Notes: a model not told the origin generated them from the letters alone. DNA of 64,000 nt from Sediminicola sp963974715 (GCA_963974715.1 CAXBDK010000002.1:321445-385444), one strand, 5' to 3'; positions 52,046-61,995 are shown, counted from the stretch's first letter. Numbers and translations: made by a program.

Positions 52046-54883
52046 TCAATGGGCTTCCAGCCAATTTTCCCCGACCCCCAGTTCCACATCCAGCGGTACC
52101 GATAGGGAATGGGCATTTTCCATTTCCGATTTGATCATTGGTTTCAACTCTTCCAACTCTGGCCTGTAAACATCGAATACAAGTTCATCATGGACCTGCA
52201 GCAGCATTTTCGACCGGTAGTTTCCCTCTTGAAGTTTGGAATGTATGTTGATCATGGCAATCTTGATAATGTCCGCTGCACTGCCCTGTATGGGCGCGTT
52301 CACGGCATTTCGCTCTGCGGCGCCCCTTACCACCGCATTACCGGCATTGATGTCCTTTAAGTACCTGCGTCTTCCCAGCACGGTCTGCACGTAACCGTTT
52401 TCACGGGCAAAATCGATCTGTTCGCTGATATAGTTGCGCAACTTGGGATAAGTTTTATAATAGGTATCTATAAGTTCCTTGGCCTCCCCTCTCGTAAGGT
52501 CGGTCTGACTGCTCAGCCCAAAGGCGGAAACCCCATAGATGATACCGAAATTTATGGTCTTGGCATTGCTCCGCTGTTCCCTGGTCACTTCCGAAAGGGG
52601 AACGTTAAACACCTTTGATGCCGTGGAGGCGTGAATATCTTCCCCTTTCCTAAAGGCATCGATCATGGTGGTCTCATCGCTCAGGGCCGCAATGATCCGC
52701 AGTTCTATTTGGGAATAATCCGCGGCCAAGAGAATGTGGTCGGCATCCCGCGGCACAAAGGCCTTCCGTACCTGTCTTCCCCTTTCGGTCCTAATGGGAA
52801 TGTTCTGCAGATTGGGGTTGTTGCTGCTCAAACGGCCCGTTGCCGCCACGGTCTGCATATAGTCGGTATGCACCCTTCCCGTACTTGGTTCTACCTGCCC
52901 GGGAAGGGCGTCTATATATGTGCTCTTTAATTTTGTCAGCCCCCTATAATCAAGTACGTCCTGTATGATCTGATGTTCCTTGGCAAGATAGGAGAGTACG
53001 TCCTCGGCCGTGGAATATTGGCCCGTTTTGGTCTTTTTGGGCTTGTCCACAAGTTTCAGTTTGTCAAATAGGATCTCTCCCAATTGTTTTGGAGATCCAA
53101 TGTTGAATTCAACACCGGCCGCATCGTAGATGGTTCCTTCCAAATTCTTAATGTCCTCTTCCAGATCTTTGGACAATGAACGTAAAAAATCGGTATCCAA
53201 TCTGATTCCTTCCAGTTCCATATCGGCCAATACGTGCAACAAGGGAATTTCAATGGCATCGAATAATTTTTCGGTCTTGGCCTCCACTAGTTCGGGCCTA
53301 AAATGCCGGGCAAGTTGAAAAGTGACATCAGCATCCTCCACTGCGTATTCGGTCTGTTGTTCCAGGGGTACTTCCCTCATGGATAATTGGTTTTTCCCTT
53401 TTTTTCCGATCAGTTCCGTGATGGATACGGGGGTATAATTCAGATATGTTTCCGCCAGGACGTCCATATTGTGGCGCATATCGGGGTTGATCAGATAATG
53501 TGCCAACATGGTATCGAAACATTTTCCCTTTACCTTAATATGGTACTTGTTCAGCACCTTGATGTCATACTTAAGGTTCTGGCCTATTTTTTCGATCTGT
53601 GGGGATTCAAAAAATGGCCGTAGCGTTTCCAGAATGGCAAGCGCCCCTTCCATGTCCTCTGGAAACGGGACGTAAAAGCCCTTTCCGGGTTCCCAACTGA
53701 AAGCGATTCCCACCAATTGCGCCTCCAGGGCGTTCAGGGAAGTGGTTTCCGTGTCAAAACATACGGCGGACTGTTTTAGCAGGTTCTGAACGAACAGTTT
53801 CATTGCCATTCCAGGGGCTACACTTTGATATATGTGCGAAACTTCTTTTAGGGTCTTTCTGCCAGAAAAGCTTTCCAACGTCCCCGGGGCATCCATGGGG
53901 TCGGCGCCAAAGAGCGAAAACTGGCCGCCCCCTGCTTCCCGTACTTGTTGTTTTGCGGTTTCGGTGCTGCTGACCTGTGTAATGGTCGACTGCTCCTCCG
54001 GTGTGAACAGTTTCAGGAACTGGTCCTTTAACCGTCTAAATTCGAGTTCTTCAAAAAGTTGCTGCACCTTTTCACTGTCCGGCATCGAAAGCTCATAGTC
54101 TTCGGCATTAAAGGTTACGTCGCAGGTAACACAGATGGTCGCCAATTTCTTGGAAAGCAGTCCCAGTTCCCCGTTCTCAGCGATCCTTTCCTTCATTTTT
54201 CCCGTTAGTTTGTCCGTATTGGCCAACAGGTTCTCCATGGAACCGAATTCGGCGATGAACTTTTTGGCGGTTTTATCGCCTACCCCGGGAAGGCCGGGAA
54301 TATTGTCGCTGGCATCGCCCATCATTCCCAGGTAATCGATCACTTGTTCGGGCCTTTCTACCCCAAACCGTTCCTTGACCTCGGGAATGCCCCAAATTTC
54401 GATCCCATTTCCCATCCTGGCCGGTCGGTACATAAAAATATTTTCCGACACCAATTGGCCAAAATCCTTGTCCGGGGTTACCATAAAAACCTTATAATTT
54501 TCCTTTTCTGCCTGTTTGGCCAAGGTGCCTATAATGTCGTCAGCTTCCAGCCCGAAGAGCTCCACGACCGGAATGTGCATGGCTTTCAGTATGTCCTGTA
54601 TAATGGGCACTGCCAAACGAATGGCGTCCGGTGTTTCATCACGGTTTGCCTTGTAGGCCGCATAGAGTTCGGTCCGTTCGGTGCTGCCCCCTTTGTCGAA
54701 ACACACGGCCAGATGATCTGGGCGTTCCCTTTTTATCACATCAAAAAGTGAGTTTACGAACCCCATGACCGCCGAGGTGTCCATTCCCTTGGAATTTATT
54801 CTTGGGTTTTTTATCAGGGCATAGTATCCGCGGAAGATAAGTGCGTACGCATCCAATAAAAAAAGTCTTTTCTGTTCTGCCAT
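52046..54883 (-). CDS. polA: DNA polymerase I
   Basis: A 945-aa three-domain polymerase. The 5'-nuclease domain is at residues 1-290 (LLDAYALIFRGYYAL, VTPDKDFGQLV, DNIPGLPGVGDKTA). A 3'-5' exonuclease domain follows at about 365-545, with CFDTETTS (Asp377, Glu379) retaining its acidic residues, so proofreading is likely active. The polymerase domain carries motif A (AADYSQIELRIIAALS), the O-helix (RSNAKTINFGIIYGVSA) and motif C (QVHDELVFDV). It functions in Okazaki fragment maturation and repair. Length is normal. Confidence 0.97.
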   Translation of the reverse strand: MAEQKRLFLLDAYALIFRGYYALIKNPRINSKGMDTSAVMGFVNSLFDVIKRERPDHLAVCFDKGGSTERTELYAAYKANRDETPDAIRLAVPIIQDILKAMHIPVVELFGLEADDIIGTLAKQAEKENYKVFMVTPDKDFGQLVSENIFMYRPARMGNGIEIWGIPEVKERFGVERPEQVIDYLGMMGDASDNIPGLPGVGDKTAKKFIAEFGSMENLLANTDKLTGKMKERIAENGELGLLSKKLATICVTCDVTFNAEDYELSMPDSEKVQQLFEELEFRRLKDQFLKLFTPEEQSTITQVSSTETAKQQVREAGGGQFSLFGADPMDAPGTLESFSGRKTLKEVSHIYQSVAPGMAMKLFVQNLLKQSAVCFDTETTSLNALEAQLVGIAFSWEPGKGFYVPFPEDMEGALAILETLRPFFESPQIEKIGQNLKYDIKVLNKYHIKVKGKCFDTMLAHYLINPDMRHNMDVLAETYLNYTPVSITELIGKKGKNQLSMREVPLEQQTEYAVEDADVTFQLARHFRPELVEAKTEKLFDAIEIPLLHVLADMELEGIRLDTDFLRSLSKDLEEDIKNLEGTIYDAAGVEFNIGSPKQLGEILFDKLKLVDKPKKTKTGQYSTAEDVLSYLAKEHQIIQDVLDYRGLTKLKSTYIDALPGQVEPSTGRVHTDYMQTVAATGRLSSNNPNLQNIPIRTERGRQVRKAFVPRDADHILLAADYSQIELRIIAALSDETTMIDAFRKGEDIHASTASKVFNVPLSEVTREQRSNAKTINFGIIYGVSAFGLSSQTDLTRGEAKELIDTYYKTYPKLRNYISEQIDFARENGYVQTVLGRRRYLKDINAGNAVVRGAAERNAVNAPIQGSAADIIKIAMINIHSKLQEGNYRSKMLLQVHDELVFDVYRPELEELKPMIKSEMENAHSLSVPLDVELGVGENWLEAH

Positions 54884-55026
54884 TGTAAGAAATTCTAATT
54901 AAAAATAGGTCCATTGGCCTTAAGCCCGTTAATGGGTTTTGTTCCTTCGACGTTGCGCATCGAAGTGGGATAAGGTTTCTTCCTTTTATTACCTTGGGGC
55001 TTGCCCCTTGGGTAGTTGATGGTATC

Positions 55027-56022
55027 TTAGTTTTTTATGTAGGAGACGGAAGGATGGTTGATATGTCCCTCCTTTGAATACATCCGATAGGTAAAACCAG
55101 GATGTACACAATAGGATCCCGTCTCGCCCATTTTGTTCATGGCGATGAAACCTATCTGGAAGTCGGTTCTCCCCTTGTTTTTGGCCATTATGCGTTTTAC
55201 GCCTTCTTCGCAAGCTTCCTGTGGCGATTTGCCCTGGCGCATGAGCTCCACGATCAAAAAGCTGCCCACGGTGCGGATTACCTCTTCCCCCACGCCCGTG
55301 GCCGTGGCACCGCCCACTTCATTGTCTATAAAGAGACCCGCCCCTATAATAGGGGAATCGCCTACACGCCCCGCTACTTTATAGGCCATGCCACTGGTGG
55401 TGCAAGCACCCGAGATATCCCCTTTGTCATCTATTGCCAGCATTCCAATGGTATCGTGGTTCTCTATATTGATAATGGGTGCGTACTGCGAGGTTTTTTT
55501 CCATTCCATCCAATCCTGTTTTGCCTTTTCGGTAAGCAAGTTCTCCTTTTTAAAGTCCTTCTCGTACGCAAATTGTTCGGCACCCTTTCCGGCAAGGATA
55601 ATATGGGGGGTGTCCTCCATCACTTTTCGGGCAACGGAAACAGGATGTACTATGTTCTGGAGGTAGACCACAGACCCACAATTGCCATCCTTGTCCATGA
55701 TGCAGGCGTCCAAAGTAACGTTTCCGTCCCTATCGGGCCTTCCCCCTAGACCCACTGTGGAGTTGTTTATATCGGCTTCTTCGACCATGACCCCCTGCTC
55801 AACGGCGTCCAGAGAACTTCCTCCGGCAGAAAGGATCTCCCATGCCCTCGCCGAGGCATTTTCAAAATTCCAGGTGCAGATCACCACGGGGATCTTAGGT
55901 GCCATAGGAAAATGGTCCGTCTTTTCTTCCAAGGGCAATTGCTGTTTGGAGGCCCAAAGTGGGGCGGAAAAAAGGGCCGCTGTCCCTATGGAGGAATTTT
56001 TTAGGAAGTTTCTTCTTTTCAT
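55027..56022 (-). CDS. N4-(beta-N-acetylglucosaminyl)-L-asparaginase family hydrolase
   Basis: A 331-aa Ntn-hydrolase. The N-terminus MKRRNFLKNSSIGTAALF is a Tat-like signal (two arginines then a hydrophobic stretch), implying periplasmic export in folded form. The cleavage site is at about Thr191 in NHDTIGMLAID: self-processing there exposes the catalytic threonine. GRVGDSPIIGAG follows, matching the glycosylasparaginase/isoaspartyl peptidase family. It would cleave the GlcNAc-Asn bond or isoaspartyl peptides. It is divergent from cutC (42-bp gap). Confidence 0.92.
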   Translation of the reverse strand: MKRRNFLKNSSIGTAALFSAPLWASKQQLPLEEKTDHFPMAPKIPVVICTWNFENASARAWEILSAGGSSLDAVEQGVMVEEADINNSTVGLGGRPDRDGNVTLDACIMDKDGNCGSVVYLQNIVHPVSVARKVMEDTPHIILAGKGAEQFAYEKDFKKENLLTEKAKQDWMEWKKTSQYAPIINIENHDTIGMLAIDDKGDISGACTTSGMAYKVAGRVGDSPIIGAGLFIDNEVGGATATGVGEEVIRTVGSFLIVELMRQGKSPQEACEEGVKRIMAKNKGRTDFQIGFIAMNKMGETGSYCVHPGFTYRMYSKEGHINHPSVSYIKN

Positions 56023-56064
56023 GGGCGTGGGTTGTTTATTTTTAAAGGCCTAAATATAGGAAAT

Positions 56065-56787
56065 ATGATCGTAGAAGTATGTGCCAATTCCCTTGAATCT
56101 GCCATGAACGCACAAAAAGCGAGGGCGGATAGGATCGAGCTCTGTATGGAACTTGGGGTGGGCGGGATTACCCCATCATGGGGCCTTTTAAAACAGGTAA
56201 GACAGGCCATATCCATTCCCGTACATGTACTGGTCCGTCCCAGAAGTGGGGATTTTACCTATTCCCCCCATGAATTCGAGATCATGTTGCAGGATGTTTC
56301 CCTATGTGTGGAACTGGGTTTTGACGGGGTGGTTTCCGGGGTCCTGAACAGGGACCTTACCATTGATAGGGACAGGACACAGGAATTGATCCGAACGGCA
56401 AGGGGGCGTTCTTTTACTTTCCACAGGGCCTTTGATTGGGTGCCTGATCCATTTCTGGCCCTGAACATCCTTCAAGATATGGGCGTAGGCACTATCCTAA
56501 GTTCGGGACAGCGGCCAAAGGCGGAGGAAGGTTTGCCGCTTTTGTCGCTTTTGCGCCAAAGGGCCGTTGATTGTACCATTATGCCCGGAGCCGGAATAGG
56601 GCCCCACAACGTTGCGCTATTTAAGGACGACGGATTTAAAGCGGTCCATTTGTCCGCCACCAAATTCGTTGGAAACCTGCCAATGGTTCCCAAACTTTCC
56701 ATGAACACGCCATCCTTTCTTAGGGAGGACGCGGTAGCCATATCCCAGATCGATATTGTGGAAGCCGTCCGCGGGTTAGTTAAATAA
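56065..56787 (+). CDS. cutC: CutC family protein
   Basis: A 240-aa TIM-barrel protein. The start MIVEVCANSLESAMNAQKARADRIELC is canonical, so I place the start at 56065 and not at the longer frame's 56032. Later blocks VHVLVRPRSGDFTYS, FHRAFDW and ILSSGQRPKAEEG are also typical. CutC is associated with copper handling in some bacteria, but its direct role is debated. Single gene. Confidence 0.94.
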   Translation: MIVEVCANSLESAMNAQKARADRIELCMELGVGGITPSWGLLKQVRQAISIPVHVLVRPRSGDFTYSPHEFEIMLQDVSLCVELGFDGVVSGVLNRDLTIDRDRTQELIRTARGRSFTFHRAFDWVPDPFLALNILQDMGVGTILSSGQRPKAEEGLPLLSLLRQRAVDCTIMPGAGIGPHNVALFKDDGFKAVHLSATKFVGNLPMVPKLSMNTPSFLREDAVAISQIDIVEAVRGLVK

Positions 56788-56821
56788 TGTGTAAAGCAGG
56801 GTAGTGGTGCCCCTAAAAAAA

Positions 56822-56829
56822 TATCTTTG
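56822..56829 (+). promoter_or_regulatory. Bacteroidota -7 box TATCTTTG
   Basis: TATCTTTG fits TAnnTTTG and lies 14 bp before the ATG of the metallophosphoesterase gene. I do not see a clear TTG at the expected upstream distance. Confidence 0.4.
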
Positions 56830-56843
56830 TAAAAAAGTAAGCT

Positions 56844-58073
56844 ATGCTTCGTTGGATCATATTTATTGCCATTTATTTCGCCTTGGGAATGTATACGCTA
56901 CAGGCCCTCAAAACTTTAACAAGGTACCCTTGGGTCTATTATGCGTACATACTATTGTCCCTTTTGGTCCTGGGCAATTTTATCTATCAGTTCACTTGGG
57001 GCGATGAGCCGGGAAGGGTGCTTAGCAGGCCAAAAAGTTATGCTTTCGGATTCTTGATCACCATGCTTTCCTTTAAGTGCATTACCATCCTCTTTTTGTT
57101 TTCCGAGGATATTTTCCGTTTGGTGGCGGCCGGCTACCAGCGATTTTTAGGGACGGCCAAGGAATTTACCTTTCCGGAACGAAGGAGGTTTATGAGCCTG
57201 TTGGCGGTAGGTTTGGCGGCCATCCCCTTTGGAGCACTTTTATATGGGATGTACAAGGGCAAATACAATTTTAAGGTATTGAAATACAATCTTGAATTCG
57301 ACGATCTTCCCGCTGCCTTTCACGGGTATCAGATCACCCAGATCTCCGACGTACACAGTGGCAGTTTCGACGATAGGGAAAAGATAGAATATGCCATAGA
57401 CCTGGTGAACAGACAAAAGAGCGACCTACTCTTGTTTACCGGCGATATGGTCAACAACAAAGCGGAGGAAATGGTGCCATGGGCCGATCTATTTGCTACT
57501 TTGGAGGCAAGGGACGGTAAATATTCGGTCTTGGGGAACCATGATTATGGCGATTATGTGGAATGGGATTCAGAAGCTGCCAAAGAACAAAATCTAGAGG
57601 CTCTAAAAAAGCTTCAGAAAGAGATAGGGTTTGATCTGCTGTTGAACGAAAACCGTTATCTGGAGAGAAACGGGGAAAGGATCGCCCTTATAGGAGTGGA
57701 AAATTGGGGGCGTGGCGGCTTTAAAAAAGCGGGCGACCTAAAAAAGGCATCCACTGGGGTAGGGAAAGATGATTTTAAGATATTGATGAGCCATGACCCT
57801 TCACATTGGGAAGACAAGGTGATCCATGATAAAACACATTACCACCTTACCTTGAGCGGACATACCCATGGGATGCAGTTTGGCATTGAGATTCCGGGAT
57901 GGATAAAATGGAGCCCGGTAAAATGGCGTTACACCTATTGGGCCGGAATCTACAAGGAACTTGGCCAGTATATAAACGTTAACCGTGGCTTTGGTTTTTT
58001 GGGATACCCCGGAAGGGTGGGCATCTGGCCCGAAATTTCCGTGATCACCTTAAATAGGAAGGGTTCTGTTTAA
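56844..58073 (+). CDS. membrane-anchored metallophosphoesterase
   Basis: A 409-aa protein. Four N-terminal TM segments (about residues 3-20, 30-50, 70-90, 115-135) are followed by a calcineurin-type phosphoesterase domain facing one side of the membrane. All metal-binding motifs are present: ISDVHSGSF (D-x-H), FTGDMVNN (GD), LGNHDYGDY (GNHD), LMSHDPSHW and LSGHTHGMQFG (GHxH). It resembles the YkuE/YaeI-like group acting on phosphodiester or lipid-linked substrates; the exact substrate is unknown. Single gene. Confidence 0.93.
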   Translation: MLRWIIFIAIYFALGMYTLQALKTLTRYPWVYYAYILLSLLVLGNFIYQFTWGDEPGRVLSRPKSYAFGFLITMLSFKCITILFLFSEDIFRLVAAGYQRFLGTAKEFTFPERRRFMSLLAVGLAAIPFGALLYGMYKGKYNFKVLKYNLEFDDLPAAFHGYQITQISDVHSGSFDDREKIEYAIDLVNRQKSDLLLFTGDMVNNKAEEMVPWADLFATLEARDGKYSVLGNHDYGDYVEWDSEAAKEQNLEALKKLQKEIGFDLLLNENRYLERNGERIALIGVENWGRGGFKKAGDLKKASTGVGKDDFKILMSHDPSHWEDKVIHDKTHYHLTLSGHTHGMQFGIEIPGWIKWSPVKWRYTYWAGIYKELGQYINVNRGFGFLGYPGRVGIWPEISVITLNRKGSV

Positions 58074-58106
58074 GAAATTGATGGTGGTTTTCAAAAATAT
58101 ACGACC

Positions 58107-58139
58107 TTGTAACTAATTTAACATTTTTTCTTACTTTTG
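58107..58139 (+). promoter_or_regulatory. possible Bacteroidota promoter for the thioredoxin-fold gene
   Basis: TTG at 58107-58109 and TACTTTTG at 58132-58139 with a 22-bp spacer. The -7 box fits TAnnTTTG; the spacer is slightly longer than usual. The ATG is at 58159. Confidence 0.45.
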
Positions 58140-58158
58140 ATAACCGAAATGATTCCAT

Positions 58159-58455
58159 ATGTCCAAGTTTGGTGAATTGATCGATATAAATGTACCGGTG
58201 CTCCTCGATTTCTATGCGGAATGGAACGAGCAGTCCATAGCCATGCACCCGGTATTAAGGGACGTGGCCGCCGCCTTGGGCGACAAGGGCAAGGTGATAA
58301 AGATAGATGTGGACAAGAACAAGGAACTGTCACAGGCCCTTCGGGTAAAGGGGCTCCCTACGCTGATTATCTATAAAAAGGGCGAAATGGTATGGCGCCA
58401 GAGCGGGGAACAGGATGCCAATACCCTGATAGGAATCCTAAACGAATATATTTGA
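58159..58455 (+). CDS. thioredoxin-fold protein lacking the CxxC active site
   Basis: A 98-aa protein with the full thioredoxin layout: VPVLLDFYAEW strand and helix start, VIKIDVDKNKEL, the cis-proline strand VKGLPTLIIYKKGEMV, and the C-terminal helix. Where thioredoxin has WCGPC this protein has WNEQS, so it has no redox cysteines at all. It cannot act as a disulfide reductase; a binding or chaperone-like role is more likely. Single gene, probable own promoter. Confidence 0.92.
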   Translation: MSKFGELIDINVPVLLDFYAEWNEQSIAMHPVLRDVAAALGDKGKVIKIDVDKNKELSQALRVKGLPTLIIYKKGEMVWRQSGEQDANTLIGILNEYI

Positions 58456-58639
58456 TCCCATAAGTGGGCTTTACTCCCCAAACGCTCTGCAGAGCAAACG
58501 CACTAAAAATATAAGTCGAATTTATTTACTAAATCACTGAATTTTCGATAAAAAATCTTGGGTTTATCGCTGTTAATTTGCAATATATAACGTGTATTAT
58601 ATTGGTGATCAATATGCTATGTTCGTTGTAAACTACTGG
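58456..58639. other. AT-rich intergenic region before the transposase relic
   Basis: About 180 bp of AT-rich sequence with no recognised gene or site. It marks the left edge of the mobile-element region. Confidence 0.4.
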
Positions 58640-59225
58640 TCATTTAAGGGCCATATTCGGCCAAATCCCGGATTTAGACGTACCCACAAGCGACTTCATT
58701 ACTTAGAGGAGATCCTCCCATGGGCATTATTTCAGTCATTTGTGAAGCAAATTCTTGGAATGAAATGGAAGATTATGCCTATGCAAAAAAAGAATTCCTG
58801 CGTACTTTTCTTAAAACTATCTTATGGAATACCATTCCATGATACGTTTAGCGGGGTGTTTTCCACTATTGACAGCCAAAAGTTTGAAAGTTGTTTTACA
58901 GAATGGGTCAGCCTACTGGTCCAACTCAACCCTCGGGAAATTATCTATATCGATAGGAAGACCATTAGGGGGCGCCAAGGGCAGTGGTAAGACATCCCCC
59001 GTGCATATGGGGAGCGCCTGGGCTACTAATAACCAACTAGTCATGGGTCAGGCAGGAGCGTGTATCGGAGAAATCAACTGAGATTACTGCTATTCCGAAG
59101 ATTTTGGAGGCGGTGTCTTTAGAGAACACCATTGTTACCATTAATGCTATGGGATGCCAAACAAGCATAGTTGAGAAGATTTTGGATGAAAAGGCTGACT
59201 ATATCCTGGCCGTCAGACTGCGTAT
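58640..59225 (+). pseudogene. ISAs1-family transposase relic
   Basis: The stretch encodes, in at least three frames, pieces of an ISAs1-family DDE transposase. The first piece includes GIPFHDTFSGVFSTIDS, FESCFTEWVSLL and IYIDRKTIRG, the last containing the first catalytic aspartate. The second frame has MGSAWATNNQLVMGQ, the third STEITAIPKILEAV, VTINAMGCQTSIVEKI and ADYILAV. At least two frameshifts and the loss of the C-terminal third leave it inactive. It was likely disrupted before or during insertion of the IS5-like element to its right. Confidence 0.88.
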
Positions 59226-59335
59226 GAGCCTCTCTTTTTACTTGTGGAAAACCCAAAAATTAATTACCTTATAGTATTGTAAAAAAACACATTAAATAGT
59301 CGACCCTTAAAAAAGGATATCATGGTCAATTTGAT

Positions 59336-60660
59336 TTACCTAAATGCCGATTGATTGCCGGATAGGTTTGGATCGAACATATTCTTGAGATACGAATATA
59401 GGCAAAGGACCGTTTTCTTCAGTTTTTTCGTCAATTTTTTGAAGTTGAACCCTGCCGCCGCCATTATAAAGTTGATGCTGTCGCCCATTTGCCCCTTGAG
59501 GAAGTTCCTTGCCGCGCGGTGGTCCGATTTTAGATGCCCGATGACCGGTTCTATGCCCGCCCTTCTTCTAAAGTGTTTCCTCTCTTTCCGTTTTTGGTGG
59601 GGACTGTCCCTTTTCAATGGGGCTTGGGAATGTTGATATGTGTCGCCCCTACGGTCTGTTTTCTTTTATATCCCCTGTCCACTTGGGCCGTCTTGGGCGT
59701 TCTTCCGGTAAGCTCCCAGGTCTGGGCCAGTACATCTTCCAAGGTGTGGCCATCATACACATTGGTCCTGAAGGTCATGGCCCCTACGATTGTATCCCTT
59801 TTTTGGGTAAGGACCACAGAGGCCTTGTTGCCGTATTCATATTTTTTATGGGCCTTGCCCTTGCTCATACAATAGACCTCGGGCTCGTGAAGGCTGTATA
59901 TCTTGTTCTTGCTTTTCTTCTCTTGGGAAAGCACTTTTTTATAGAGTTCCAGTTCGCCAGAACGGGCACCCTCGGGCAGTTTGCGTTCGAGCTCCCTGAC
60001 CAACCGCCCGGCGATGGTCCCCATTTTTCGCCTTGCCGTATCGGCCCTTTTCTTCCTTTTGGGGTGCGTACCGTAATAGGTGTCCCTGACCAAGTGCTTC
60101 GAGGTGCGCCTGTAGCTCCTGCGCAGAACGATGCCATGTCCCTTTGCGATCTTTACACATTTGTCGATGGTCTTTTTGTTCAGTTTGGCATCCGTGGGAT
60201 AGTTGGTGTTCTTCTCCTGCGCCGAAGTATCGATACTTACGTTCGGGTCCTTGCCGTCCCTGCCATGCCCGTCTATGGAATGTTTGAATATCCTTTCAGC
60301 GCCCTCTTCCCCTATTCGCTTCCTGAAATGTACCAGGTCGCTCGCCGCACAGGGCGGGCCCCAATGTTGGGCGGATATGCCCTCGAAGTACTGGAAATAG
60401 GCGTTCATTTCCCAGTGTCGTTCCACAAGCATTTCGTCGGAGAGATCGTAGATGGACTTCAGGATCAACAGGGAGGCCATCAACCGTATCGGGTGGGCGG
60501 GACGGCCCATGTCGGAATGCAACGGGGCGAATTCCTTTTCGAAATGATCTCAATGGATCTTATGGGCCAACAGATACAGTTCGTTCTTTGGATTGAGCTG
60601 TTCCTTAAGGGTCGGGGCAAGAAAATCCAACTGTCCGGCAGGTCTCTTTTTTGAACGCAT
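59336..60660 (-). pseudogene. IS5-family transposase with nonsense codon and frameshift
   Basis: The start is ATG 60660 (MRSKKRPAGQLDFLAPTL). Codon 37 is TGA (60550-60552) before DHFEKEFAPLHSDMGRP, where relatives probably have tryptophan. The main frame continues to INIPKPH-stop at 59614. The C-terminal part continues in another frame from 59617: KRDSPHQKRKERKHF, RRRAGIEPVIGHLKSDH and the rest to 59336. The catalytic residues are visible: Asp in VSIDTSAQEKN, Asp in AQVDRGYKR and Glu in AGIEPVIGHLK. Total length if intact would be about 441 aa. Two separate lesions argue for a pseudogene; the C-run at the shift could alternatively be a slippery site. Confidence 0.88.
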
Positions 60661-60780
60661 TTGACAAGGTTTTATACCAGAAGTTACGAAAAACCTGTCA
60701 TTAGCGCAAGCGATTTCAGTGATATTTCCAATATAAAATACAGATAATCAATTTATTATACTGTTTCTAAGACCTGACTA
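60574..60780. repeat. direct repeat copy 1 (right end of the IS5-like element)
   Basis: This 207-bp segment is repeated at 62464-62670 with only a handful of mismatches (roughly 96% by eye). It includes the first 29 or so codons of the transposase (minus strand), its upstream region and the outer inverted repeat. Confidence 0.95.
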
Positions 60781-60900
60781 TATAGCTAAATTCAGAAATA
60801 ATAAAGTGGAGCAAAAAATCCTATTATCCAGAGATTTTTAGAAGGTAAGAGGTATATTTATACTGATATAATAGCTACAAGCAGGCAAAAAAACAACGAA

Positions 60901-61995
60901 ATGAAATACACGGGCATAGTTATAATTTCATTGGCAACATTAATTTCTTGCCAAGACAAACCCACAAGTAAGGGGTATTTTATAAACGGAATTGCAAAAA
61001 ATGTACCCGACAGCACCCAGATTTTATTATATCTCTATCCTAAAACGGATGTGGTGGCTGATTCAACACTTGTCATCAACGAAATATTCCAATTTAGGGG
61101 AAATATAAAGCGCCCCAGATTGGCCCATTTAAGAATAATTAAAAGCAAAGATGACAGAACATTTTGGTTAGAAAATAAAAAGATAGACTTCATTGGCGAA
61201 AAGGGTAATTTTTCAGATAGTAGAATAAAAGGTTCTAATACCCAGAAAGAATCGGAAACACTTTTAGAAAGAAAAGACTCTATTTTTGAAGAAATGAAAA
61301 GACTTGAAACAATGGTTACAGACAATAACCGTGACTCTCTTTTTGTAATTTATGAGAATATGCAGGATATAGAAATCAACATTAACAAAAAATTCATTAT
61401 AGAGTATCCCAACTCGTACGAAAGTCTCACTCGTTTAAATTGGTCCAAAGAACGAATGGGAAGTGAGGAAACAGCCAAAATCTTCTCACAATTGAATTCG
61501 GAATTATATTCTACCGAAGAAGGAAAAGCAATAGAAAAATTTATAGCGATTAACAAAAAACTAAAGGTTGGGGACAAATTTGTTGATATTGAACAGCCGG
61601 ACATCAATGGACAGATGGTAAAACTCTCCGATATACAGGGAACGTACACACTTATCGAATTTTGGGCTTCTTGGTGTGGGCCTTGCAGAAGTTTCAACCC
61701 AGAACTTGTGGAGCAATACAAAAAGTACAATGACAAAGGATTTGAAATTTTCGGTATTTCCTTAGATGCCGACGAAGAAAAATGGATAAAAGCCATTGAA
61801 AAAGATGGTCTGCTTTGGGAAAATGTAAGTGACTTAAAGGGGAGTGATAATGAAGCTGCAATGATATATGGAGTAAGGGATATCCCAGATAACTTCTTAA
61901 TTGATGGAAATGGTAAAATTATCGCTAGGTTCATAAGAGGAGAAAAATTAGAAAAAAAACTAAAAGAATTATTTGATAATAATGCCGGTTTGTAA
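60901..61995 (+). CDS. TlpA-like thiol-disulfide lipoprotein with DUF4369 domain
   Basis: A 364-aa protein. The N-terminus is a lipoprotein signal (IVIISLATLISCQD, Cys17). A DUF4369 beta-domain covers about residues 25-115, then a helical linker to about 215. The C-terminal thioredoxin domain of the TlpA/AhpC type has the active site FWASWCGPCRS at about residues 254-264 (Cys259 and Cys262). It would act in the periplasm as a membrane-anchored disulfide reductase or oxidase. The gene is clearly AT-rich compared with the rest of the window and lies between two direct copies of an IS end, which suggests transfer. Confidence 0.92.
   Translation: MKYTGIVIISLATLISCQDKPTSKGYFINGIAKNVPDSTQILLYLYPKTDVVADSTLVINEIFQFRGNIKRPRLAHLRIIKSKDDRTFWLENKKIDFIGEKGNFSDSRIKGSNTQKESETLLERKDSIFEEMKRLETMVTDNNRDSLFVIYENMQDIEININKKFIIEYPNSYESLTRLNWSKERMGSEETAKIFSQLNSELYSTEEGKAIEKFIAINKKLKVGDKFVDIEQPDINGQMVKLSDIQGTYTLIEFWASWCGPCRSFNPELVEQYKKYNDKGFEIFGISLDADEEKWIKAIEKDGLLWENVSDLKGSDNEAAMIYGVRDIPDNFLIDGNGKIIARFIRGEKLEKKLKELFDNNAGL

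Larger units (their letters stand above)
59297..60780 (-). mobile_element. IS5-like insertion sequence, about 1.48 kb, inactivated
   Basis: The left end TAGTCGACCCTTAAAAAAGG (from 59297) and the complement of the right end, TAGTCAGGTCTTAGAAACAG (ending at 60780), match at 13 of 20 positions, which I take as the terminal inverted repeats. The transposase fills the interior on the minus strand. I see no clear target-site duplication. A 207-bp second copy of the right end lies at 62464-62670 in the same orientation. Confidence 0.75.

Noticed and set aside
59610..59622. Programmed -1 frameshift in the IS5-like transposase
   Set aside because: A short C-run is present but it is not a canonical slippery heptamer, and the upstream nonsense codon already inactivates the gene.
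59617..60654. 345-codon plus-strand frame opposite the IS5-like transposase
   Set aside because: It is the antisense shadow of the transposase, which has a clear family identity on the other strand.
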